A stretch of 64,000 nt of DNA from positions 558,001-622,000 of the forward strand of contig NZ_NNRJ01000015.1 of NCBI RefSeq assembly GCF_002252445.1. Reading direction: 5' to 3'. Source of the stretch: Brucella thiophenivorans (lineage in GTDB: Bacteria; Pseudomonadota; Alphaproteobacteria; Rhizobiales; Rhizobiaceae). Each line of letters starts with the position of its first letter. Position 1 is the stretch's first letter. A model generated the notes under the pieces. The model worked only from the letters and a program-made list of their open reading frames with translations, had not been told where the DNA came from and ran no database searches. Positions 1 through 8,289 of the stretch are shown piece after piece. The position numbers and the translations under genes are program-made.

Positions 1-153
1 GGCGTTGCGCATCAAAAGGATGGTGAAGATGGCAAGTGTTGCGAACAGAATCCACATATGGATTCTAAACAGCTCATCATGAGAAAATCCGGCCAGAAGC
101 ACAGCAAAAAGTGCTCCCAGACCAGATAGGACTGTTCCAGCGGCGTAGTTCAT
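1..153 (-). CDS. ccoN: Cytochrome cbb3 oxidase subunit I, N-terminal fragment
   Basis: Only the first 51 codons lie in the window; the gene runs off the left edge. The start is the ATG whose complement is at 151-153, with a GAGGGG ribosome site just upstream. The peptide begins MNYAAGTVLSGLG, followed by a membrane helix and HDELFRIHMWILFATLAIFTI, which I recognise as the N-terminus of CcoN/FixN of Brucella type. CcoN is the haem-copper catalytic subunit of the high-affinity terminal oxidase in the inner membrane, used at low oxygen. An FNR/FixK-type box lies 91 bp upstream, which fits oxygen-controlled expression. The subunit assignment rests on the N-terminus only. Confidence 0.72.
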   Translation of the reverse strand, partial: MNYAAGTVLSGLGALFAVLLAGFSHDELFRIHMWILFATLAIFTILLMRNA

Positions 154-243
154 GTAATCCCCTCGCAGCGCAAGTCAGAAGCTGTCCAAGTGATGACAGC
201 TATATCGATAGCCCCTCTATCGGCATTCCACGGTTGCGTGTCA

Positions 244-257
244 TTGATCTAAATCAA
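244..257. promoter_or_regulatory. FNR/FixK (FnrN) binding box upstream of ccoN
   Basis: The sequence TTGATCTAAATCAA is a perfect match to the FNR/FixK consensus TTGAT-N4-ATCAA, with complete dyad symmetry in the half sites. It lies 91 bp before the ccoN start, a usual distance for class II activation with a short leader. FNR-family control of ccoNOQP is established in Rhizobiales; binding here is inferred from sequence. Confidence 0.85.
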
Positions 258-339
258 ACAGCGCTTGATTGGGATGCAACGAATTGGGAGTTTTGGGGGA
301 TTTGCTTTTTAAGTTGAGATTCCGATTTTTAGCTCTTGC

Positions 340-607
340 TAGGTCGTGGTGACGATTTAACTTACCGAGCGGTATGTGGGAAAATCGTTCAGCTTTAGGA
401 GCGAAACCGAAGGTGGAGTGAACTCCATTGAGGTTTTGCGACGACAAGATGGGCGATTTTCACCATATCCTTTCAGGACGCAGCGGATTTCACCTCTGAC
501 TTTGTCGAAATGCCCTCGTGGAGGAATACTCCACCTCGCTCACTTCTCCTCGTCAGATGCAAAATCCGACATGCGCCGCTCGAAAGTTAAATCGTCACCA
601 CGACCTA
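340..607. repeat. 268-bp palindromic (MITE-like) element, copy 1
   Basis: The element is bounded by perfect 24-bp inverted arms at 340-363 and 584-607 (outer end TAGGTCGTGGTGACG). A second nested inverted pair lies at 411-419 and 528-536 (AGGTGGAGT / ACTCCACCT). It carries no credible gene. It shares its layout and left-half sequence (for example CCGAAGGTGGAGTG and GGTTTTGCGACG) with the element at 44098-44372, so the two form a repeat family. It sits between ccoN and the histidine kinase gene. It could be a non-autonomous transposable element or a long structured RNA or cruciform; I do not recognise a named family. Confidence 0.8.
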
Positions 608-622
608 AACCTTTGATTGTAG

Positions 623-1975
623 TCATTGCGCGGGAATAATCAGTGAAGCGCGCAATCCGCCCTCGGACCGATTGTGCAACTCAATCGTACCATTCATGCG
701 AGATGCTGCCATCTGAACGATAGCAAGACCCAAACCGCTGCCATTTTCGCTTCTGTTTGAACCGCGATAGAAACGCTCGGTCACATGTGCCAATTCTTGT
801 TGCGGAATGCCGGGGCCATCATCTTCGACAGTGAAAATGAGGCGATCATCATCCTTATTGAGATTGCACCGCACCGTTCCGCCTTCTGGCGAATGATTGA
901 CGGCGTTCTCAATCAGATTGCGCATAGCCAGCGTGAAAAGATGCGGATATTGCATCGAAACAAGCGGCAGATTGTTGGGCAGTTCGATTTTTACACCGCG
1001 ATGGGCTGCCAACATACGCATGTCGGTGGAGATCGAAACCAGAAGCTGGCAGGCAGGCTCCGGCGCAGGCGGCTCCAGTTCATCGCCGGTTTCAAGCGCT
1101 GCAAGATCAAGCAACTGATTGACCAGTCGGCTGGTGCGATCAACGCCCGCCGCAATCTGTCGAACGGCATTGGCACGCATTGCGTCGTCTTTCGCACCTT
1201 CTGCAATTTGCGCTTGAGTCTTGAGACCGGCAAGCGGGGTCTTCAATTCATGCGCGGCAAAGATCGCAAAATTGCGTTCGCGTTCACGTGCTTCCTCCAC
1301 GCGATGAAAAAGATCGTTTAACGCTGAGACTGCAGGCGCAATTTCTGAGCGAAGGTTTTCTTCCGGCAGGGGACGCAGATCACGTGCATCACGCTTGGAC
1401 AAGGTTCGGGCAAGGCTGCTCAGCGGATTAAGCCCGCGCCGCACACAAAGCCAGATCAGAACAGCAAGGATCGGGAGCAAAAGCAGCGCCGGCAAAACCA
1501 CACCTGTCACCACATTTTGCACGAGATGTTTACGAACGGAAACGCTGTCACCAACCATCACACGCACGCCAAGCTGCGTATTTTCAATGGCAAAGACCCG
1601 CCAGCGCTCGCCTGCAACGACTGTATCGGAAAAGCCGTTTGCTACATTGGTCAAGCGCTCACCCGGTGCACTTTCGGATCGTCCGACGAGCTTTCCATTC
1701 AGCGCCCATATTTGGCAGAAAAGCTGGCTTTCATAGATGGGAAAATCTTCTAGCGGCTTGAGCGAAAGCTGTCCGCCATCGCCATCAGGGCTAACTTCCA
1801 CGCGGCGTTCGGTGAGCAATGAATTGACCATACGTGCGGCTTCCATGAGCCGCGCATCCAATACTTTTTCAAGACGTGATTGCGTGCTGACATGAATCCA
1901 GATCACGGCAAAAAGCCAGACAAGACAGGTCATGCCGATCAATATGACGGTCAAACGGCCGCGGATGGAGTTCAT
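623..1975 (-). CDS. Sensor histidine kinase (QseC/PmrB-like)
   Basis: This is a 450-residue membrane histidine kinase, partner of the regulator encoded just upstream. It begins MNSIRGRLTVILIGM with a first membrane helix, then a periplasmic sensor of about 130 residues, a second helix (LPALLLLPILAVLIWLCV), a HAMP-like linker, the H-box FAAHELKTPLAGLK (phosphorylated His), N-box LIENAVNHSPEGG, G1 VEDDGPGI, F-box ERFYRG and G2 GSGLGLAIV. The overall pattern is that of QseC/TctE/PmrB. The ATG at 1975 is preferred to an in-frame start 41 codons upstream because it overlaps the regulator stop as ATGA, which suggests translational coupling. The signal is unknown. Confidence 0.88.
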   Translation of the reverse strand: MNSIRGRLTVILIGMTCLVWLFAVIWIHVSTQSRLEKVLDARLMEAARMVNSLLTERRVEVSPDGDGGQLSLKPLEDFPIYESQLFCQIWALNGKLVGRSESAPGERLTNVANGFSDTVVAGERWRVFAIENTQLGVRVMVGDSVSVRKHLVQNVVTGVVLPALLLLPILAVLIWLCVRRGLNPLSSLARTLSKRDARDLRPLPEENLRSEIAPAVSALNDLFHRVEEARERERNFAIFAAHELKTPLAGLKTQAQIAEGAKDDAMRANAVRQIAAGVDRTSRLVNQLLDLAALETGDELEPPAPEPACQLLVSISTDMRMLAAHRGVKIELPNNLPLVSMQYPHLFTLAMRNLIENAVNHSPEGGTVRCNLNKDDDRLIFTVEDDGPGIPQQELAHVTERFYRGSNRSENGSGLGLAIVQMAASRMNGTIELHNRSEGGLRASLIIPAQ

Positions 1976-2637
1976 AGTACGCGCTCCGCTAGCTTGTAGC
2001 CCACACCGCGCACCGTCTCGATAAAGGCAGAGCCAAGCTTGGAGCGGAGGTGATGGATATGCACTTCCACCGCATTGCTTTCCACCTCCTCCTGCCAACC
2101 ATAGAGCGCCTCTTCAAGCGAAGATTTTGAAACTGTTGCTGTTGGCCGCTCCATCAATTTGCGCAAAATTGAAAATTCGCGCCGCGTCAGACGCAACGGC
2201 TCGCCTTTGAGATGCACAGACATTTCCGCAGGATCAAGCTCGACGCCGCGCCATTCAAACGTTGCACTTGCGCGTCCCGTACCGCGTCGGGCAATGGCAC
2301 GAACACGCGCTGCAAGTTCATGCAGATCGAAGGGCTTGCCGACATAATCGTCGGCACCCGCATCAAGTCCGGCAATGCGTTCGGGAACCTGATCGCGTGC
2401 GGTCAAAAGCAGAACCGGCGTTTCATCACGCGCCTGCCGCATGGATTTGAGCACATCAAGACCGGAGCCGTCGGGCAGCATCAGATCAAGCACAACGGCG
2501 TTGTAATTCTGGGCGGCAAGGGCTGCATCGGCATCGCCGCAGTTGGATACCGCATCCACCGTGAATCCGGCCAATCCAAGCCCCACGGTAAGCCCGTCGA
2601 GCAGAATTGTATCGTCTTCAACAACCAGAATGCGCAT
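1972..2637 (-). CDS. OmpR-family response regulator (QseB/PmrA-like)
   Basis: The 221-residue protein has an N-terminal receiver domain and a C-terminal winged-helix DNA-binding domain. The acidic pair ED(8-9), phospho-acceptor D51 (VVLDLMLP), T79 and K101 (GKPF) are all present. The C-terminus ends in the expected VRGVGYKL motif. Its stop overlaps the kinase start by four bases. A CTTAAG-N5-CTTAAG direct repeat lies 54-70 bp upstream of its start, the layout bound by PmrA/QseB regulators, so autoregulation is likely. Target genes cannot be read from sequence; the divergent L,D-transpeptidase gene is a candidate. Confidence 0.92.
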   Translation of the reverse strand: MRILVVEDDTILLDGLTVGLGLAGFTVDAVSNCGDADAALAAQNYNAVVLDLMLPDGSGLDVLKSMRQARDETPVLLLTARDQVPERIAGLDAGADDYVGKPFDLHELAARVRAIARRGTGRASATFEWRGVELDPAEMSVHLKGEPLRLTRREFSILRKLMERPTATVSKSSLEEALYGWQEEVESNAVEVHIHHLRSKLGSAFIETVRGVGYKLAERVL

Positions 2638-2690
2638 ATCTATTCCTGTATCAGTCCTGTTTCATTTTGAGGCAGCTTTCGCTTCGCCAG

Positions 2691-2707
2691 CTTAAGGCTG
2701 TCTTAAG
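2691..2707. promoter_or_regulatory. Candidate response-regulator box, CTTAAG-N5-CTTAAG
   Basis: Two identical hexamers CTTAAG at 2691-2696 and 2702-2707 are separated by five bases (GCTGT), an 11-bp repeat period. This is the known layout of PmrA/QseB-type binding sites. The box lies in the divergent gap between the response regulator (start 2637) and the L,D-transpeptidase (start 2779). Because CTTAAG is itself palindromic, it can be read in either direction. Confidence 0.65.
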
Positions 2708-2778
2708 GTGGCGCTCTCATTGGATTTTTACAATCTAGTTCTTCATTTGCATTAATTATCAGATTATGAAGGCCGGGC

Positions 2779-3588
2779 ATGTCTTGGGGACATGCGACAT
2801 TGAGGTGCGGGAAATTGACTTTATTGAACCAGAAGAGCGCAGTGCGCCTGATCCTGATCGGCTTTTTGCCATTGGCGTTTGGAGCCTGCACAAGCGTTCC
2901 GACAGAGAGGCCGGTTACTGTCATTATGCCGGAACCAGTGGCGATTGCACCTGAGACCGTGGCTGTCGCACCCGTTTTCGAGCCTATGCAAGAGCCGGAA
3001 GTGCAGACCGCGAAAAGCGAATACGAAGTCATGTATGGCGCGGTCAATGATCGCGGAAATCAGATTGCAGCACTTGACCTGAGCAAAATTGCCGAAAGAA
3101 ATCTTCGTAAGCAGGTCGACTATCAGACCACGCATCCGGTCGGCACGATTATCGTTGACCCCTACACCCGCTATCTTTATCTGGTGCAGCCGGGTGGCAA
3201 GGCTATGCGCTATTCGGTGGGCGTTGGTCGCGCTGGAATGACATTTAGCGGCGATGCAGAAGTTGCCTATAAGGCACAATGGCCGCGCTGGACGCCGACG
3301 CAGAACATGATCAAGCGCAACCCTGACCATTATGCAAAACATGCGCAGGGCCTTGCGGGTGGCATCAGCAATCCTCTCGGCGCACGCGCACTTTACCTTT
3401 ATCGCGACGGCAAGGACACGCTTTACCGCATCCACGGCACCAATGAGCCATGGTCAATTGGCAAGGCTGCATCGTCGGGTTGCATCCGTCTTTTCAATCA
3501 GGACATTATCGATCTTCACAAGCGGGTTTCCAGCGGAAGCCACGTTGTTGTTCTGAACAAGGCTCAATCGTCTCAAGGAGAAAGCTGA
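2779..3588 (+). CDS. L,D-transpeptidase (YkuD family) lipoprotein
   Basis: The 269-residue product carries a lipoprotein-type signal (hydrophobic run ending LPLAFGAC, lipid-modified Cys near residue 36), a proline-rich linker, and a YkuD catalytic domain. The active-site motif is visible as HGTNEPWSIGKAASSGCIR (catalytic His and Cys). Such enzymes form 3-3 peptidoglycan cross-links or attach outer membrane proteins to peptidoglycan. The ATG at 2779 has AAGG six bases upstream; a TTG at 2815 with GAGGTG is an alternative that would give a shorter signal peptide. The stop overlaps the next gene's start (TGATG), so the two are probably co-translated. Confidence 0.87.
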   Translation: MSWGHATLRCGKLTLLNQKSAVRLILIGFLPLAFGACTSVPTERPVTVIMPEPVAIAPETVAVAPVFEPMQEPEVQTAKSEYEVMYGAVNDRGNQIAALDLSKIAERNLRKQVDYQTTHPVGTIIVDPYTRYLYLVQPGGKAMRYSVGVGRAGMTFSGDAEVAYKAQWPRWTPTQNMIKRNPDHYAKHAQGLAGGISNPLGARALYLYRDGKDTLYRIHGTNEPWSIGKAASSGCIRLFNQDIIDLHKRVSSGSHVVVLNKAQSSQGES

Positions 3589-4202
3589 TGATGAACCGCC
3601 GCCAGATGATTGCCGCAACCGCCGCCGGTGCTGCAACGCTCGCCATGTCTGGTGGCGAGGGTTTTGCGCAGAGCATGCCAAAGATTGCAGATGTGCTTTA
3701 TGATAAAGACATTCCGGTTCTTGGTAATCCCCACGGCGACGTTACGATTGTCGAATATTTCGATTACCAATGCCCTTACTGCAAGAGAGGTCATGCCGAA
3801 CTGATGCGCGTTGTTGAAAACGACGGCAAAGTGCGGCTGGTGCTTAAAGACTGGATTATTTTTGGCGACAATTCCGCCTATCCGGCGCGGCTGGTTCTGG
3901 CGGCTGAAAAATCGGGCAATTACGTCAAGGCGATGGAAGCCATGATGCAAACGACGGGTCGGTTGAGCAAAGATCAAACGGATGAAGCTCTTGTAAAGGC
4001 TGGCCTTGATCCCAAAAAACTTGAAGCCGATTATCAGGCTGACATAACCAGAATTGAAGATATTCTTGAGCGCAATTCGAAGCAGGGCGAAGCTTTCAAT
4101 TTTGGCGGCACACCATCTTTCGTGATCGGCACCCGCCTTTATGGCGGCGTGATGAAAGAACAGAATTTGATTGATGCGATCGCGCAGGCACGAAGGGCAT
4201 AA
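3588..4202 (+). CDS. DsbA-family thiol:disulfide oxidoreductase, exported
   Basis: The 204-residue protein begins MMNRRQMIAATAAGAATLAM, a twin-arginine-like signal ending near FAQS. The mature part is a thioredoxin fold with the redox motif CPYC (YFDYQCPYCKRGH) and the cis-proline loop GGTPSFVIG. It probably makes or isomerises disulfides in the periplasm. The start codon overlaps the upstream stop (TGATG) and AAGGAG lies seven bases before it, so it is coupled to the L,D-transpeptidase. Some L,D-transpeptidases need their Cys kept in a defined redox state, which would explain the pairing; that is inference. Confidence 0.9.
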   Translation: MMNRRQMIAATAAGAATLAMSGGEGFAQSMPKIADVLYDKDIPVLGNPHGDVTIVEYFDYQCPYCKRGHAELMRVVENDGKVRLVLKDWIIFGDNSAYPARLVLAAEKSGNYVKAMEAMMQTTGRLSKDQTDEALVKAGLDPKKLEADYQADITRIEDILERNSKQGEAFNFGGTPSFVIGTRLYGGVMKEQNLIDAIAQARRA

Positions 4203-4292
4203 TTCCTATTCAGAATTTGAAAGCAAGCACCGGAGTGTTGTCAGTCTTGTAACGCGTTAGAACTTCTTCAATAGTAAGAAGGATCAACGGAT

Positions 4293-5375
4293 ATGGATCT
4301 GATGACACGCATATATGACACGGATGAAAGCCGCTGGAGACAAGTGCTCACACGCGACAAGGCATCAGATGGCGAATTTTTCTATGCCGTGCGCACGACA
4401 GGCGTTTATTGTCGTCCGTCTTGCCCCTCGCGGCGTGGCAAGCGTGAAAATGTCCAGTTTTTTGATACTGTAGAAGCCGCGGAACGCGCAGGATTTCGCC
4501 CCTGTATGCGGTGTAAACCCAATATGGCAGCTACGCTCGATGCGCAGAACAATGCTCGTCACGCCGATATGGTTGCAGCCGCTTGCCGTTATATCGAGGC
4601 TGAGGAAGAAATGCCGGAGCTTGAAGACATAGCGCGTGCGGTTGGTGCCAGTGCATCGCATTTCCACCGTCTTTTCAAAGCTTTCACTGGAATGACACCA
4701 AAAGAATATTCGGACGCGCATCGTGGACGAAAAGTTCGCTCGGCACTGGAAGCGCAACAATCAAGCGTGACGAATGCCATTTATGAAGCGGGTTATAATT
4801 CATCGAGCCGTTTCTATGAGGCATCGGACAAGGTGTTGGGAATGAAGCCATCAAGCTATAAATCCGGCGGCCAGAATGAGATCATCCGCTTTGCGATCGG
4901 TCAGTCTTCGCTGGGGGCGGTTCTTGCAGCAGAAAGTGCGAAGGGCGTCTGTGCCATTCTGATGGGGGATGACCCGCAAGAACTGATTATCGATCTCGAA
5001 AAGCGTTTCCCGAAAGCAGAGCTTATCGGTGCTGACCGGGACTTTGAGGATCATATTGCGCAGATCATTGGCTTAGTTGAAAATCCGCGTATCGGGCTTG
5101 ATCTGCCGCTGGACCTGCGCGGCACGGTTTTTCAGGAACGGGTCTGGCAGGCATTGCGTGAAATCCCGTTTGGCAAAACCGTGAGCTATAGCGAACTTGC
5201 ACAAATGATAGGCTTGCAAAAATCGACGCGCGCCGTGGCGCAGGCTTGCGGTGCCAACAAGATTGCCGTGGCTGTTCCATGCCATCGTGTGGTGCGCAAT
5301 GATGGTGGTCTTTCCGGCTATCGCTGGGGCGTGGAACGCAAGCGTGAGTTGCTGGAAAAGGAGAACCAAGCCTAG
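4293..5375 (+). CDS. ada: Ada: methylphosphotriester/O6-methylguanine methyltransferase and regulator
   Basis: The 360-residue protein has the full Ada layout. An N-terminal zinc domain carries four cysteines (YCRPSCPS and FRPCMRCKPN), the first of which accepts methyl from phosphotriesters. A central AraC-type helix-turn-helix follows (ASASHFHRLFKAFTGMTPKEY). The C-terminal methyltransferase has the active site AVPCHRVV. It repairs alkylated DNA and, once methylated, activates the adaptive response. The start is ATG 4293 or the in-frame ATG at 4302; neither has a strong ribosome site. It is followed by an ArsC-like gene on the same strand. Confidence 0.95.
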   Translation: MDLMTRIYDTDESRWRQVLTRDKASDGEFFYAVRTTGVYCRPSCPSRRGKRENVQFFDTVEAAERAGFRPCMRCKPNMAATLDAQNNARHADMVAAACRYIEAEEEMPELEDIARAVGASASHFHRLFKAFTGMTPKEYSDAHRGRKVRSALEAQQSSVTNAIYEAGYNSSSRFYEASDKVLGMKPSSYKSGGQNEIIRFAIGQSSLGAVLAAESAKGVCAILMGDDPQELIIDLEKRFPKAELIGADRDFEDHIAQIIGLVENPRIGLDLPLDLRGTVFQERVWQALREIPFGKTVSYSELAQMIGLQKSTRAVAQACGANKIAVAVPCHRVVRNDGGLSGYRWGVERKRELLEKENQA

Positions 5376-5440
5376 AATATTAAGGTTGCAACGCTGCTGC
5401 CGATAGCTTTTGATCGGATAAAAGATCAAAGGATTCGGAC

Positions 5441-5791
5441 ATGAGCGTTACTATCTACGGCATCAAAAACTGCGACACAATGAAGAAGGCACGCACATGG
5501 CTTGAAGATCATGGCGTCGACTATGCTTTCCATGATTACAAGAAGGATGGCCTTGATGCTCCAACGCTCGACCGCTTTCTGAAAAACATCGAATGGGAAA
5601 AATTGCTCAATCGTGCAGGCACCACTTTTCGCAAACTGCCTGAAGACGAGCGCCAGACTGTCGATGCGCAAAAGGCGCGTGAACTCATGCTGGCGCAGCC
5701 TTCCATGGTTAAGCGTCCGGTGCTTGAAAAGGATGGCAAGCTGAGCGTCGGTTTCAAACCCGATCAATATGAGGCATTCTTCAAGGCTTGA
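5441..5791 (+). CDS. ArsC/YffB-family reductase-like protein
   Basis: The 116-residue protein is a small thioredoxin-fold protein of the ArsC/Spx superfamily. It begins with a beta strand and the motif YGIKNCDTMKKARTWL, which carries the single N-terminal Cys typical of the YffB branch, and has the C-terminal RPVLEKDGK motif. YffB proteins are thought to be glutathione-dependent reductases of unknown substrate; no arsenic operon is nearby, so arsenate reduction is unlikely to be the main role. Confidence 0.85.
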   Translation: MSVTIYGIKNCDTMKKARTWLEDHGVDYAFHDYKKDGLDAPTLDRFLKNIEWEKLLNRAGTTFRKLPEDERQTVDAQKARELMLAQPSMVKRPVLEKDGKLSVGFKPDQYEAFFKA

Positions 5792-5854
5792 GCATCACTG
5801 CGCCTGTCATAGATAATATGATTGAGCGCGACGGATAGCGGGGCAGGCCAATTC

Positions 5855-6898
5855 ATGCAGCAGCGAATTGAAAAGATTTTCCAGCAATGGTCGGTGAGTT
5901 GGCGCGATGCGCTCATCGCTTCCATTGGTGGCGCTGTGGCATGGATGATCTGTCAGTGGATGCTGGGTCAGCCGCGACCGATTTTTGCAATGGTGACAGC
6001 GGTTATCTGCCTTGCACCGAACCTTCCCAATCACGGCAAACAGGCCATTGGCGTCGTGACAGGCGTGACAACGGGCGTGCTGGTAGGGGAGTTTTCACTG
6101 CTTTTGCCCGATACAATTCCAGTCCTGCATATGAGCGTGGTTACCTGCATTGCTATGGTGATCGCAACGACTTTTGGCCTCGCACCTGCGATTGCTATTC
6201 AGTCGGGCGTATCGGCCATTCTGGTTCTTGCCATGGGGCCGCAGGTTGCTGGCATGACAAGGCTTATCGATGTGCTCGTCGGCGCTGGCACAGGCCTTGT
6301 GTTCAGTCAGATATTGCTGACACCTGATCCGGTGCGTCTGATCGACCGAGCCGTCCGCGGACTTGTGGATAATATTCTTAAAGGCCTCAAACAGTCGGCC
6401 ATTGCGCTGGATAAACAGGATCTGGCGCATGTCCAGACTGCTATCAATCAGTTCACACAGGCGCAGCGTGCAGTCACCGCACTTGGTGATGGCATAGCAC
6501 TCGCGCGATCCAATGCCCGCTGGTCGCTGCGCGGGCGACTGGTGGCGCGTGAAGTCAGCGAAATGGCAGGGCGTTATGATCGCCGTGGCATTCGCCTCTA
6601 CGCTACGGCTTTGCTATTTGGTGAGGCAATAGGCAACGCGCTTCGTAAGAAGGAAGCACCGCCGCCTGAATGGGTTTCACGATCTCTGCAATCGGCCATT
6701 CATAATTGCAATCTTGACGAGGGGGAAACACCTGAACGTCTGACGCCGGTGCCGCAGGATATTGACTTTAGCTGGCGGGATGCAGCTTTTCGGCTGCAAT
6801 CTGTGAATGAGACATTGCTTCATTTTCTACATTCAGACCAGCCTGACAGCGTGCCGGTGCGCGCACCAAAAACGAAACCGGATATGCCGGCCAGTTAG
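5855..6898 (+). CDS. FUSC/aromatic acid exporter-like membrane protein
   Basis: The product of about 347 residues opens with a block of five to six membrane helices (from ALIASIGGAVAWMICQWMLGQ onward), with the PRPIFAMVTAVICLAP segment typical of the FUSC/aromatic acid exporter families, then a cytoplasmic helical domain of some 180 residues. It is about half the length of full FUSC exporters, so it resembles the YgaH/ArAE_1 type short form. An ATG at 5855 is preferred; a TTG at 5822 would add eleven residues. Substrate unknown. Confidence 0.75.
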   Translation: MQQRIEKIFQQWSVSWRDALIASIGGAVAWMICQWMLGQPRPIFAMVTAVICLAPNLPNHGKQAIGVVTGVTTGVLVGEFSLLLPDTIPVLHMSVVTCIAMVIATTFGLAPAIAIQSGVSAILVLAMGPQVAGMTRLIDVLVGAGTGLVFSQILLTPDPVRLIDRAVRGLVDNILKGLKQSAIALDKQDLAHVQTAINQFTQAQRAVTALGDGIALARSNARWSLRGRLVAREVSEMAGRYDRRGIRLYATALLFGEAIGNALRKKEAPPPEWVSRSLQSAIHNCNLDEGETPERLTPVPQDIDFSWRDAAFRLQSVNETLLHFLHSDQPDSVPVRAPKTKPDMPAS

Positions 6899-7000
6899 GT
6901 CGTTTATGCTTGATACCGAAAAATTGAACTCAATTCGAGTGATTGATCCAATCAGAAAAATTCATTTGTACGCCATGGCGCGAAGCGTATTTTCCCTGCT

Positions 7001-8179
7001 ATGAATAAGTCACTTCCCAAGACAGACCCACATCGTGAAGCGCTGCGTTACGCCTTTGGCGGCTTTATTGCCATGATTGCCGTGATGGGCATCGGCCGTT
7101 TCATCTACACACCGATCTTGCCGGGCATGATGCTTGATGTCGGGTTTAACGCAGCCGATGCAGGCCTCATCGCTTCGGCCAATTATGTCGGCTATCTGGT
7201 TGGGGCTGTGGTTGCAGGCTATGGCTGGTCAGAGGGTGTTGAACGCGCAAGCGTGATCGCAGGCTTGATAATCAGTGCCGTTCTCTGTGCTGCGATGGCA
7301 CTATTTGATGGCGTCTGGCTGTTCTCGGCCATTCGTTTCGCAGCAGGCTTTATCAGTGCTGTGACTATGATTCTTGCCACCGCGATCGTGCTTAGTCATA
7401 TCGCTGCTGCCGAAAAAGCAGAGCTGAGTGCGCTGCATTTCGGCGGTGTTGGCGCCGGTATTGCGCTGTCTGCTATCATGGTCGCGGGCGTCCGCTTTTC
7501 AGGACTTGATTGGAGAGCTGACTGGATCGGTGCTGCAATTTTAAGCCTGATAATGGCAATACTTGTGGTTTTTCTGGTTAAAGACGGGCCGATTGGCGGC
7601 GCAAATGGTAAGCGTGAACCGGCACTGCCGCGAAGCGTTGCGTTCAATGCGCTTGCGCTGGCTTATGGTATTTTTGGCTTCGGTTATGTGATCACCGCAA
7701 CCTTTATTATCACAATCGTGCGGACGAATGAGGGCGGTCCGCTGATGGAAGCAGCCGTATGGGTTGTGACCGGATTATGCGCTGCACCTTCGATCTGGCT
7801 CTGGTCGCCTACCATCAGACAATTTGGCCTTTTTAATGCATTTGCGCTGACAGCGGCTCTTGAAGCCATAGGCGTGGCCGCAAGCGTTTTGCTGCCGCCG
7901 CCTTTGGGTCCACTTGTTGGCGGCGTGTTGCTTGGCATAACCTTTATGGCTCTGACGGCATTCGGGCTTCAGGCTGCGCGCGTGTTGGCACCGCAGTCCC
8001 CTAAAAAGGCGCTCGCAACAATGACGGTATGTTTCAGTATTGGGCAGATTTTAGGACCAATTATTGCGGGTTACTTGGCTCAATATTCTGGGAACTTCAC
8101 AATTCCAAGTTTAATAGCGGCGTTTGCCTTGTTGTTGACTTCATTTTTGGGCATTATTGCAGGGTTGTCTGAAAAATAG
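7001..8179 (+). CDS. YbfB/YjiJ-family MFS transporter
   Basis: The 392-residue protein has twelve predicted membrane helices. The opening region ([24 protein letters not shown]) is the signature of the YbfB/YjiJ branch of the major facilitator superfamily. It lies about 100 bp after the FUSC-like gene on the same strand, so the two may form an export pair. The substrate is unknown. The DNA after about 8050 becomes AT-rich and remains so into the next gene. Confidence 0.85.
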   Translation: MNKSLPKTDPHREALRYAFGGFIAMIAVMGIGRFIYTPILPGMMLDVGFNAADAGLIASANYVGYLVGAVVAGYGWSEGVERASVIAGLIISAVLCAAMALFDGVWLFSAIRFAAGFISAVTMILATAIVLSHIAAAEKAELSALHFGGVGAGIALSAIMVAGVRFSGLDWRADWIGAAILSLIMAILVVFLVKDGPIGGANGKREPALPRSVAFNALALAYGIFGFGYVITATFIITIVRTNEGGPLMEAAVWVVTGLCAAPSIWLWSPTIRQFGLFNAFALTAALEAIGVAASVLLPPPLGPLVGGVLLGITFMALTAFGLQAARVLAPQSPKKALATMTVCFSIGQILGPIIAGYLAQYSGNFTIPSLIAAFALLLTSFLGIIAGLSEK

Positions 8180-8289
8180 AATTAAAAATTACAATTATTT
8201 AAAATTTGATTGATTAATGAATATTAAATCATAAAATAATGTATTAAATTCTATTTTTAATATACGTTTTATATTGTGGGTTGTTGCGC

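Noticed and set aside
376-639. Open frame of 87 codons across the first palindromic element
   Set aside because: It lies within the inverted repeat, has no ribosome site or known domain, and is a by-product of the palindrome.
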